Assembly: GCA_003243955.1 (NCBI GenBank)
Contig: QHCE01000072.1
Coordinates: 1 to 47,832 of the forward strand
Direction of reading: 5' to 3'
DNA length: 47,832 nt
From: Acidimicrobiales bacterium
GTDB lineage: Bacteria > Actinomycetota > Actinomycetes > Mycobacteriales > QHCE01
How positions within the stretch are numbered: position 1 is the stretch's first letter; the number at the start of each line of letters is the position of its first letter. The notes under the pieces were generated by a model. It did no database searches, was not told where the DNA came from, and was given only the letters and a program-made list of their open reading frames with translations. Shown piece by piece: positions 7,453 to 15,147 of the stretch. A program made the position numbers and the translations under genes.

Positions 7453-8391
7453 ATGCTGGTCATGAACCCAACAGAGTCCCATCACGTCGGCGCGTCTAAC
7501 ACCGTATCCGTTACACGGCAGCTGGCCGCCGGTGAGCTTGAGCTACGGGCTCAGCTGGTTACAGGGAACAACGCGGTTTTTCTTGCCGATGTGGTGGCCG
7601 GTGAAAACTCGATGGGTGGTGCTGTGGGCGCGGGAGAGCCGCTGCGCTGTGTGTATAAGCCGGTCCGGGGTGAGCAGCCGCTGTGGGACTTCCCCGGCAA
7701 GACGCTGGCGCCACGCGAGGTCGCGGCATACCTCATTGATCGAGCTACCGGCTGGGAGATGGTCCCACCTACGGTACTGCGGGACGGCCCGCTGGGTCGG
7801 GGGGTGTGTCAGCTGTGGGTAGACGACGATGTCGCTGCGACCCAGTTCGATGTGGTGAGCCCGCAGCAACTGCCCAAAGGGTGGAAGGTCGTGGCCCGCG
7901 GGGTAGCAGCCGAACCTGCTAGCGAAGAAACCGACGATGCTGATGCGGCATCCTGGGAGACAGGCGATGACGGTACGGCTGTGGTCTTCGCGCGGCGTGA
8001 GGTGCTGCTGGCGCACGCCGACGATCCGCGGTTGGCTCAGCTTGCGATCTTCGATGCGGTGATTAACAACTCCGATCGCAAGGCTGGGCACGTCATCACC
8101 GATGCCACCGGGCGGCTATGGGCGATTGATCACGGTATTTCGTTTCACTCCGAACCGAAGTTGCGCACGGTGCTGTGGGGATGGGCGGGCGAGCCGCTGT
8201 CCGAGGGGATCGTCGGTGTGCTCACCCGGCTGGACACAGAGCTCCGAGGTGCGCTGGGTACTGAGCTGGAGCTCTATCTGGACGCCGACGAGCGCGCCGC
8301 GCTCTCCGACCGGGTGCAACAGCTACTCCTGGATCACCGGTTCCCCCAGCCCACTCCGGGTTGGCCGGTGCTGCCGTATCCGCTGTTCTGA
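7453..8391 (+). CDS. SCO1664 family protein (kinase-like fold)
   Basis: A conserved actinomycete protein that accompanies DUF3090 and is distantly related to phosphatidylinositol 3/4-kinase-like folds; its biochemical role is not established. The 312 residues include a CVYKPVRGEQPLWDFPGKTL phosphate-binding-like segment near residue 70, INNSDRKAGHV near 205 and WAIDHGISFH near 225, which resemble kinase catalytic and metal-binding loops. The start may be ATG 7453 or ATG 7462 (MNPTES). Neither has a clear Shine-Dalgarno, which suggests coupling to the DUF3090 gene. An acidic insert (EETDDADAASWETGDD) lies in the middle. Confidence 0.85.
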   Translation: MLVMNPTESHHVGASNTVSVTRQLAAGELELRAQLVTGNNAVFLADVVAGENSMGGAVGAGEPLRCVYKPVRGEQPLWDFPGKTLAPREVAAYLIDRATGWEMVPPTVLRDGPLGRGVCQLWVDDDVAATQFDVVSPQQLPKGWKVVARGVAAEPASEETDDADAASWETGDDGTAVVFARREVLLAHADDPRLAQLAIFDAVINNSDRKAGHVITDATGRLWAIDHGISFHSEPKLRTVLWGWAGEPLSEGIVGVLTRLDTELRGALGTELELYLDADERAALSDRVQQLLLDHRFPQPTPGWPVLPYPLF

Positions 8392-8485
8392 GCCACTAAA
8401 TCACACCGCTTGGGTCATCTCGTGGGAGGTGACATCTGCCTGAAATCGCTACGCGCCGGCTGAGTAACCCATTAGGCTGCGCAGC

Positions 8486-8875
8486 ATGAGCACGGACGAG
8501 CCGGGAGAAGAGTCGCATTCCCGGGGCCGGCCCAGGAAACCGAATCCGGCCGAGCGGATGAAGCGGGTCATCGCCGCCAAGTTGCCGAAGGTTCCACCGG
8601 TGCGGCCAGATGATCACGTGATTGGTGTTCGGTCGATGCGCATTGCGGCCAACCAGCTACCAGCCGGCGACTATGCATATCTGCTCGCCCACGGGCTAGA
8701 CGTGCTCTGCGAACACCCAGCTATTCCACTGGGGATGCGCAGCCATCACCACCGCAGGCTGCTCGCCGCCGCGCAGCCGTGCCAGGCCTCCTGCCGTGCC
8801 GCAGCCCTGGCACGACGCACCGTTTGTGCTGCGACGCGGTCACGGTCGGATATACGGGACGGCGGTTCCCACTGA
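8486..8875 (+). CDS. Hypothetical protein, 129 aa
   Basis: Unrecognised. The first about 85 residues look genuine: a charged Pro-rich start, then DDHVIGVRSMRIAANQLPAG and LLAHGLDVLCEHPAIPLGMR. From about residue 86 the sequence becomes a His/Arg/Ala/Cys-rich run (RSHHHRRLLAAAQPCQASCR) that looks like out-of-frame reading. The next ORF overlaps it by 80 bases in the +1 frame. A frameshift near 8750-8790 joining the two would give one gene of about 280 residues. Confidence is low in the separate product and moderate that the first part is coding. Confidence 0.4.
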   Translation: MSTDEPGEESHSRGRPRKPNPAERMKRVIAAKLPKVPPVRPDDHVIGVRSMRIAANQLPAGDYAYLLAHGLDVLCEHPAIPLGMRSHHHRRLLAAAQPCQASCRAAALARRTVCAATRSRSDIRDGGSH

Positions 8876-9362
8876 TTCTCATGTCGGAGCGGTCGCGATT
8901 CACGTGGTCGGGCGAGGATCACCGCTGGAGGAGTCCGAGGCCTATCGTGCACTGTGCTCCGTTCTGGGCAAAGAGAGATCTCCCGATGGTCGTTTCACTG
9001 CTGGGATCATCGTCGTGGTTCCACCGTCTCCTATGCCAGACTCACGGCTGGACCCGATTACCGACGTGCTGATGGCCCTAGCAGCCGATGCGCCCACGCT
9101 GCCTATCACCATGGGTGGCTCCTCGCAGATCGCCGAGAGCATCAACGGTCAGCTGCACCATTTCAACATCGGCAGGAGAGCGTCCGGACTGGCGCCAGTG
9201 GTTGCCCGTGACGTGCTAGCGGAGTACGGACAGATAGCCAGCTTGCAACCGACACTTAAGCCCAGGAACACCTTGCGTCCCGCGGTAACGCCCTGGGGTC
9301 TCCCGGCTGCGCTCGCACGCGACCACTGTTCACGGCGCCCCGGCGCTCCGGGCATGAGCTGA
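8796..9362 (+). CDS. Hypothetical protein, possible second half of a frameshifted gene
   Basis: The frame encodes 188 residues with protein-like composition up to about residue 145: PWHDAPFVLRRGHGRIYGTA, a hydrophobic AGIIVVVPPSPMPDS stretch, DVLMALAADAPTLPITMGG and GQLHHFNIGRRASG. I do not recognise a family. GTG at 8796 has no Shine-Dalgarno, and the frame is open upstream to about 8700, so a natural start is not evident. This supports fusion with the preceding ORF through a frameshift. The stop at 9360-9362 is followed at once by what looks like a nucleotidyltransferase C-terminus. Confidence 0.45.
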   Translation: MPQPWHDAPFVLRRGHGRIYGTAVPTDSHVGAVAIHVVGRGSPLEESEAYRALCSVLGKERSPDGRFTAGIIVVVPPSPMPDSRLDPITDVLMALAADAPTLPITMGGSSQIAESINGQLHHFNIGRRASGLAPVVARDVLAEYGQIASLQPTLKPRNTLRPAVTPWGLPAALARDHCSRRPGAPGMS

Positions 9363-9473
9363 CACGAGTGCCGCCTGTCGCAGTTTGTCCGAACCGGGTT
9401 CAGTATCGCCACCGCTCAGCTACCGCGACCAGATATCGCGCAACGGGCTCTTGCTGAAGCCGTGCCGCTGTGA
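9363..9473 (+). pseudogene. Possible MntA-type nucleotidyltransferase antitoxin, C-terminal fragment
   Basis: The frame ending at TGA 9471-9473 encodes only ATAQLPRPDIAQRALAEAV-like C-terminal residues, with no start codon and no catalytic GSxxxG motif. Its stop overlaps the GTG of the following HepT-like fragment by two bases, as in intact MntA-HepT operons. I infer a 5'-truncated antitoxin mainly from this arrangement; the residues alone are weak evidence. Confidence 0.35.
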
Positions 9474-9607
9474 CCGGTCGCTCGCCGCGGCACGTCCGTG
9501 ATCGGCTACGCGACATTCTTGCGGCCGTGCAGCGCATCAAGCTTGCCGAGCGTGAACTGCCGACAAGCAGCAGTGACGCTGCTGTGCTGTCTGCGCTATC
9601 ACTGTGA
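9470..9607 (+). pseudogene. HepT-like (DUF86/HEPN) toxin, N-terminal fragment
   Basis: GTG at 9470 opens a 45-residue frame, TGRSPRHVRDRLRDILAAVQ then RIKLAERELPTSSSDAAVL, which resembles the first helices of HepT/DUF86 HEPN toxins. The frame stops at 9605-9607, before the RxxxxH catalytic motif and most of the usual about 115-residue protein. With the preceding fragment it looks like a dead MntA-HepT pair lying between the SCO1664-family genes and mshC. Confidence 0.45.
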
Positions 9608-9652
9608 GCAAAAAGCCGCGCCGTCCAAGGATCGGCGGTTAGCCTGATGGGT

Positions 9653-10924
9653 ATGGACTCCTGGCCCTCGCCGCCCTTGCCTGCCCTGCCCGCTCCCACC
9701 TCACCCGAGCCGTTGAAGCTGTTCGACTCTGCCTCCCAGCAACTGCGCGTCGCGGGGCCGCAGCTGCCCGATCCTGATAACCCAGCACGGATGTACGTCT
9801 GCGGCATCACGCCCTACGATGCCGCCCATCTAGGGCACATCGCCACATATCTCACCTTCGACCTGGTGCAGCGGTACTGGCGCGACGCCGGCCACACCGT
9901 GCGGTACGTACAGAACGTCACCGACATCGACGACCCGCTGCTGAAACGGGCCAACCGCGACAATGAAGATTGGGCGCAGCTGGCGCACCGTGAGACCCGA
10001 CGCTTCGCCGCCGATATGGCGGCGCTGTCGGTGATTCCCCCAGAGAGCTACATCGGTGTGGTGGAATCGATGTCCGACGTCGTGGAGACGGTGGACAAGC
10101 TACTAGCCGACGGGGCCGCATACCGCGTGCCCGACGGCACGAATGACATCTACTTCGACCTGGCTTCGGCGCCCGATTTCGGCTATGAATCCGGCCTGGA
10201 TGAAACCCAGATGCTGGCGTTATTCACCGAACGTGGTGGGGACCCCAACCGGGACGGCAAACGCGGTCCGCTCGACCCACTGCTGTGGCGGGGTGCCCGT
10301 GTCGGCGAACCCTCGTGGCCCTCACCCATGGGCCCTGGGCGGCCGGGTTGGCACATCGAATGCTCGGTGATCGCCGTGAAGCATCTTGGCATGCAGATCC
10401 ATGTGCAAGGCGGTGGGGAAGACCTACTTTTCCCACACCATGAGATGTCGGCCGCCCACGCCGAGGTCGCCGCCGATGCCGCCCCGTTTGCGCGCACCTA
10501 CGTACACGCTGGCCTGGTGGGTTGGGAGGGCGAGAAGATGTCTAAGAGCAAGGGGAACCTGGTTTTCGCCTCGCGGCTAATCTCGGACGGGAACGATCCC
10601 TCCGCGGTTCGGCTCGCGCTGTTCGGTCGGCACTACCGTGGCTATCGCGAGTGGGAGAGCAAGGATCTCGCGCTGGCGGAGCAGCGACTGAACCGCTGGC
10701 GCGCCGCGGCGGCCTCTCCGGCGGTAGACAGCGTTGCCGTGGCGCCACTGCTGGCCGAGCTGCGATCGCGGCTCGCCGATGACCTGGATACTCCCGGCGC
10801 GCTGCGCGCCGTAGACCTGTGGGCGGATGCGGTGATGGTGGCTTTGATTCCCGGCGACACAAGTGAGCCGCAACCATCGATGGTTGCGGCTTCGGCGATC
10901 GATGCCCTGTTGGGCGTGCGCTAG
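9653..10924 (+). CDS. mshC: L-cysteine:1D-myo-inosityl-2-amino-2-deoxy-glucopyranoside ligase MshC
   Basis: MshC activates cysteine with ATP and joins it to GlcN-inositol in mycothiol biosynthesis. It evolved from cysteinyl-tRNA synthetase. Visible features are Cys50 in MYVCGITPYD (zinc ligand), the HIGH-type HLGH at 59-62, HIECS and EDLLFPHHEM completing the zinc site, and KMSKSKGN near residue 295. At about 423 residues it is MshC-length, lacking the anticodon-binding extension of CysRS. I prefer ATG 9653, giving MDSWPSPPLPALP, over ATG 9647 because the family starts this way. A perfect 26-base palindrome lies close to its 3' end. Confidence 0.95.
   Translation: MDSWPSPPLPALPAPTSPEPLKLFDSASQQLRVAGPQLPDPDNPARMYVCGITPYDAAHLGHIATYLTFDLVQRYWRDAGHTVRYVQNVTDIDDPLLKRANRDNEDWAQLAHRETRRFAADMAALSVIPPESYIGVVESMSDVVETVDKLLADGAAYRVPDGTNDIYFDLASAPDFGYESGLDETQMLALFTERGGDPNRDGKRGPLDPLLWRGARVGEPSWPSPMGPGRPGWHIECSVIAVKHLGMQIHVQGGGEDLLFPHHEMSAAHAEVAADAAPFARTYVHAGLVGWEGEKMSKSKGNLVFASRLISDGNDPSAVRLALFGRHYRGYREWESKDLALAEQRLNRWRAAAASPAVDSVAVAPLLAELRSRLADDLDTPGALRAVDLWADAVMVALIPGDTSEPQPSMVAASAIDALLGVR
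10866..10891. repeat. Perfect 26-base palindrome inside mshC
   Basis: AGCCGCAACCATC is followed directly by its exact complement, giving 13-bp arms with no spacer, 34 bases before the mshC stop codon. It could form a very stable hairpin or cruciform. No T tract follows. It belongs to the set of in-gene hairpins described in the findings. Confidence 0.85.
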
Positions 10925-11060
10925 CGGCTCCTCGCGGGAATCCGAACGAGCCCTACGGGTTCTGGCTCGACGGCGGCGAAGGTCGCGGCGATGCGGCCCT
11001 AGCTGACCTCACAGATATGTGCGAAGCGGGATAGGGCATAGAGCGTCGTTGGGGAACTCC

Positions 11061-12908
11061 TCAGGGCAGTCGGAGCCGAGGACGGTAGATGTCCAGCCAG
11101 GTATTTAGGTCGAGTGCCATGTCGATGCTATTGCGGACACTGATGGGTATGGTGCTCGGGTCTTGCTGCACAGCGTTTTCTATCCACTGGCGGTCGACTA
11201 GCTCGAACAACGGCTCTTGCGACGTGGAAAGCAGTTCCTTGGCCTGTTGCTGGAGGGCCACGGCGTAGCGTGGGTCTTGAGTAGAGGGGTATGGGCTTTT
11301 CACCCGTTGCAGCACCGACTGAGGCAGTATGTTAGCGGTGGCGGCTCGAAGCAGGCTTTTCTCCCGGCCGTCGAAGGTTTTGAGCGCCCACGGAGTGTTG
11401 TAGACGTACTCAACGAGTCGGTGGTCGCAGAATGGCACCCGAACCTCCAGACCAACGGCCATGCTCATCCGGTCCTTGCGGTCCAGTAACATCCGGACGA
11501 ACCGGGTCAGGTGCAGATAGCAGATCACTCGCATCCGTCGCTCCTGTTCAGTCTCGGCGTCGCCAGGTTCGACCTCGGCAACCGCGCTGGCATACTTGTC
11601 GTGCACGTAGCCCGGCAGGTCGAGCGCGGTAGTCAGATCGTCCCGGAGCAGGTCTAGAACGGGAATTGGCTGACGGGACTGCAGGAAGGTGAGCCACGGA
11701 AAATTGTCCGTGGTTTGCACCTCGGGGTCGAAAAACCAGCTATAGCCGCCGAAGATCTCGTCGGCGGACTCCCCGGATAAGGCAACCGTGGAGTGTTCCC
11801 GAATGCCCTTGAACAGCAGGTACAGCGAGGCGTCCATATCGCCCATCGCACCGCCGGGAAGATCCCGCGCGGTGACCACCGCGCGGCGGATCGCCGGGTC
11901 GGCCAACGTCGTGTCGTTTAGCACAATGTCCTGGTGCCTCGAACCGACATAGGTGGCCAGCTCATGCGCATAAGGGGTGTCCGGAGTGCCGCGTAGGTGA
12001 TCGGGGGTGAAATTTTCCGTTTGCCCGGCGAAGTCCACCGCGAAGCTGCGGACTTGCTCGTTGCGCTTGCCGAGCTGGGCAGCGGCTAACGCGGTGATCG
12101 CGCTGGAGTCCAGGCCGCCGGAAAGTAGTACGCAGCGTGGAACGTCGGCGACGAGCTGGCGGGTCACAATGTCGTCAAGCAGCGAGCGGACAGTGTCGAC
12201 GCTGGTCTGTTGATCGTCGGTGTGCGAGCGGGTGTGTAGCGACCAGTAGGTGTGTTCGCGTATGCCGTCCCGGCTTACGGTGACCACGGTGCCCGGTAGC
12301 ACCTCGCGCATCCCATACCAAACCGCGTGGCCCGGTGTCTTGGTGAAGCTGAACAGCTCGCGCATGCCGTCCAAGTCGACAGCGCGCTCCGCGAGCGGGT
12401 TGGCCAGGATTGCCTTGGGCTCGGAGCCGAATAACGCTCCGTCGGCGGTTGGGTACAAGTAGAACGGCTTTATGCCCATCCGGTCGCGGATCATGACGAG
12501 CTTTTCCATTCTGGTATCCCAGATGGCGAATGCGTACATGCCGTTTAACCGTTCGGCGACCGCCTCATCCCACTCCAGGTACCCGCGCAGCACCACCTCG
12601 GTATCGCTCCGGCTCCGGAACTTATGGCCCCGGCGGCGCAACTCGTCGCGTAACTCGGCGAAGTTGTAGACCTCCCCGCTGTAGACGATTGCCACCGTGC
12701 CCTCGTCGGTCTTCACCGACATCGGCTGCGCGCCGCCCTCGAGGTCGATTATCGCCAGTCTGCGGTGACCCAATGCCACATGGCGATCAAGCCAGCTGCC
12801 CTCGGCGTCCGGCCCTCGACAGGCCATCGTCGTTGTCATCGCGTCGAGGTCCGTCTGGTGTCGAGTCAGGTCCCGATCAAACGAGACCCAGCCGGTAATT
12901 CCGCACAT
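11061..12908 (-). CDS. asnB: Asparagine synthetase, glutamine-hydrolysing
   Basis: Converts aspartate, glutamine and ATP to asparagine. The 615-residue protein starts MCGITGW, placing the N-terminal-nucleophile Cys2 of the glutaminase domain directly after Met, then RGPDAEGSW and GHRRLAIIDL. The synthetase domain has the ATP-binding loop LLSGGLDSSAITAL near residue 263, SGESADEIFGGY, and MSMAVGLEVRVPFCDHRLVE with the usual pyrophosphate and aspartate site residues. Length is typical of the actinomycete AsnB group. The 270-base upstream region is AT-richer than its surroundings and separates it from an asparaginase gene on the same strand. Confidence 0.92.
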   Translation of the reverse strand: MCGITGWVSFDRDLTRHQTDLDAMTTTMACRGPDAEGSWLDRHVALGHRRLAIIDLEGGAQPMSVKTDEGTVAIVYSGEVYNFAELRDELRRRGHKFRSRSDTEVVLRGYLEWDEAVAERLNGMYAFAIWDTRMEKLVMIRDRMGIKPFYLYPTADGALFGSEPKAILANPLAERAVDLDGMRELFSFTKTPGHAVWYGMREVLPGTVVTVSRDGIREHTYWSLHTRSHTDDQQTSVDTVRSLLDDIVTRQLVADVPRCVLLSGGLDSSAITALAAAQLGKRNEQVRSFAVDFAGQTENFTPDHLRGTPDTPYAHELATYVGSRHQDIVLNDTTLADPAIRRAVVTARDLPGGAMGDMDASLYLLFKGIREHSTVALSGESADEIFGGYSWFFDPEVQTTDNFPWLTFLQSRQPIPVLDLLRDDLTTALDLPGYVHDKYASAVAEVEPGDAETEQERRMRVICYLHLTRFVRMLLDRKDRMSMAVGLEVRVPFCDHRLVEYVYNTPWALKTFDGREKSLLRAATANILPQSVLQRVKSPYPSTQDPRYAVALQQQAKELLSTSQEPLFELVDRQWIENAVQQDPSTIPISVRNSIDMALDLNTWLDIYRPRLRLP

Positions 12909-13178
12909 CTGTGTGCCCTCTCTGCCATGTCTGCATGAATGTTCGATGGGGTGACGCGCCGCTACCCGACGCCCAGCGAGAGTCGGGGTGCTCGGTGCAT
13001 CGAAAGGAATCCTTGTACGGAGAAGGAGCCAGGTCTTCGGTCCGGTTGTTCGTCATCTCGAAGTTAAACATCGGTTCAGACACAAATCAATAAATGGGGG
13101 AATACAACCACTCACCAGTTTGGTCGCATAAGCCACCAAAGTTACATGACGATTTTATAGTCACAAATGCGCGGCTGT

Positions 13179-14231
13179 TCAATGCTCCAGCGCATCAGTG
13201 GCCGTTTGAGGCCAGGGCCATGCCGCCGTATTGCCGCAGCCACCCGCCGCGGTGAAGGCTGCGGCAATGTCATCGTGATCGGCGTCCACGCAAAGCAACC
13301 CGCGCAGTAGAATTCGTGCCTTGAGCGGATGCAAAAAACCCGCGTTAATCAGACCTTGTTTCAGCAGATCCTGCGCCGAGCCAGGATAGCTATAGGTAGT
13401 CGCCAGTACAGTACCTGCTCCGACGCGGGAGCTGAGCACAATCGGAATAGTTTCAGCGAGCTCAGTCAAGCGCGGCACGAGCGCTGCCGGAACGTTCCCC
13501 CCACCGAAGGCCGCCACCACTACCCCGTCCACGTGCTTGTCAATACGGTCGAGCAAGTATCCGTCGTCATCCAGGGAAATCTGCAGCAAACAGACGCGCG
13601 GAGGGGTCGCTCTCCGCGCCGCGGGCAACACCATACGAGCAGGGATACGTCCCAGCAGTCGCGGTTCTCCTTCCACAAGGTAGCCCAGTGGACCGGCGTC
13701 GGGAGACTGGAACGTGGTGAGGCTAGTGGGGTGGGTTTTTCGCACATACCGCGCGGCATGGATCTCATCGGCCAACGTGACCAGTACCCCAAGCTCGCGC
13801 GCATGCGGACTGGCTGCTACCGATACCGCGGCCAGTAAGTTCGCCGGTCCGTCCGCCCCAGCTTCGGTAGGGAAACGCATCGCGCCGGTCACCACAATCG
13901 GCTCCGGCCGATCGTAGCGAAGGTCCAGCGCGTAGGCCACCTCTTCAATGCTGTCGGTGCCTTGGGTAACTACCACTCCGACGCAGCCGTCCGCAATCCG
14001 CTCTCTGGCGGCCGCAAGCACCGCTTCGATGTCGGCGAAGCCCAGTGAGGGGCTGGGGAGCCGGCGTACTTCAGCGGTCTCCAACGTCACACCGAGCTCG
14101 GCAAGGCCGGGCACTACGGACACTAGCTCAGTCGGTGAGAGTGCCGGAACAGCTGTGCCGTCCGCGCTAGGTACCGTCGCGATGGTCCCACCCAAACCGA
14201 GCACAGCCACTCGGTTTTCCCCGTACGCCAC
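13179..14231 (-). CDS. L-asparaginase
   Basis: Hydrolyses asparagine to aspartate and ammonia. The 350-residue protein has both asparaginase/glutaminase signatures: GLGGTIATV near residues 12-20 with the catalytic Thr, and VVTQGTDSIEEVAYAL near 87-102 with the TDS triad. GAMRF(P)TEAGADGPANL follows. There is no signal peptide, so it is probably cytoplasmic. The start is GTG 14231, with GTG 14213 (VAVLGLGG) as an alternative. It lies 14 bases after the PAC2 gene on the same strand and upstream of asnB, so opposing asparagine-making and -breaking enzymes are neighbours. Confidence 0.92.
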   Translation of the reverse strand: MAYGENRVAVLGLGGTIATVPSADGTAVPALSPTELVSVVPGLAELGVTLETAEVRRLPSPSLGFADIEAVLAAARERIADGCVGVVVTQGTDSIEEVAYALDLRYDRPEPIVVTGAMRFPTEAGADGPANLLAAVSVAASPHARELGVLVTLADEIHAARYVRKTHPTSLTTFQSPDAGPLGYLVEGEPRLLGRIPARMVLPAARRATPPRVCLLQISLDDDGYLLDRIDKHVDGVVVAAFGGGNVPAALVPRLTELAETIPIVLSSRVGAGTVLATTYSYPGSAQDLLKQGLINAGFLHPLKARILLRGLLCVDADHDDIAAAFTAAGGCGNTAAWPWPQTATDALEH

Positions 14232-14245
14232 TGACGCTCCGATCC

Positions 14246-15100
14246 CTATTCTGGCTGCGCGCCGGGGCGACGCAGAAACTTCTCGAACTCAGCTGCGAGC
14301 TCCTCGCCGCTGGCGTGCATGAAGCGTGGTTCACCTTCACGTTGCTCAAGTGTGTTGATGTATTCGAGCATTTCAGTGTCGTCGCTGGCGGCTTCGTTCA
14401 CCGTCGATTCCCATTCCGCCGCCTCCTCCGGGAGCTCTCCAACCGGAATCCGCAGATCCAGAATGTCTTCGAGCCGGTTAAGTAAAGCAAGCGTCGCTTT
14501 GGGGCATGGGGGTTGATTGATGTAATGCGGTACTTGCGCCCACAATGACATTGCAGGTTTGTTCACCCGAGCGAAAGCCGACTGCAGCACACCAACGATT
14601 CCGGTCGGCCCCTCATACCGCGATAGCTCGAGCTCGTAGCGCTTGAGCATAGCCGAATCGGTCGCCGAGCCGATGATAGGCACGGGGCGGGTATGCGGGG
14701 TGTCTGACAGTAGTGCTCCTAAAATCACCGTGCTATCCACCTCAAGCGCACTACACAGCTCAATGAGCTCTTCGCAGAAGCTTCGCCATTTAAGGTTGGG
14801 TTCAATGCCTTGGATGAGCACAATGTCGCGCTCGGCGCCTGGCGGCGAGCAGTAGGACACTTGCGTGGTAGACCACTCGATAGCCTTCTGGCTGCCGCTC
14901 TCATCTAGCGTCAAGTTGGGTCGATTGACTTGAAAGTCGTAGTACGCATCAGGATCGAGCGCGGCGATGGGTTTGAGACCCCATTGTTCGGCCAGATGTT
15001 GCAAGACACCGCTTGCGGCCTCACCAGCGTCATTCCAGCCAGTAAATGCCGCGACCGCAACGGGGGAGCGCAAAGTAGGTAACACGTCGAACCTGTTCAC
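14246..15100 (-). CDS. PAC2 family protein
   Basis: A 284-residue actinomycete member of the PAC2 (proteasome assembly chaperone 2-like) family; the bacterial function is not known. Matching features are VAVAAFTGWNDAGEAASGVL near the N-terminus, DPDAYYDFQVNRP, IVLIQGIEPNLKWRSF, GALLSDTPHTRPVPI and AQVPHYINQPPCPKATLALL. The C-terminal 60 residues are acidic and probably flexible. The start is GTG 15100, divergent from metH with a 47-base gap. It is probably co-transcribed with the asparaginase gene 14 bases downstream. Confidence 0.88.
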   Translation of the reverse strand: MNRFDVLPTLRSPVAVAAFTGWNDAGEAASGVLQHLAEQWGLKPIAALDPDAYYDFQVNRPNLTLDESGSQKAIEWSTTQVSYCSPPGAERDIVLIQGIEPNLKWRSFCEELIELCSALEVDSTVILGALLSDTPHTRPVPIIGSATDSAMLKRYELELSRYEGPTGIVGVLQSAFARVNKPAMSLWAQVPHYINQPPCPKATLALLNRLEDILDLRIPVGELPEEAAEWESTVNEAASDDTEMLEYINTLEQREGEPRFMHASGEELAAEFEKFLRRPGAQPE

Positions 15101-15147
15101 GCCGCCTAGCCTACGGCCTCGCCAAATTCGATTAGTAACCTTGGGGG

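Noticed and set aside
12911-13093. Small plus-strand ORF in the asnB upstream region
   Set aside because: No Shine-Dalgarno, no homologous features, and it spans the likely asnB promoter.
15101-15147. Cobalamin riboswitch before metH
   Set aside because: Only 47 bases separate metH from the divergent PAC2 gene, too short for a B12 riboswitch, and no B12-box is visible.
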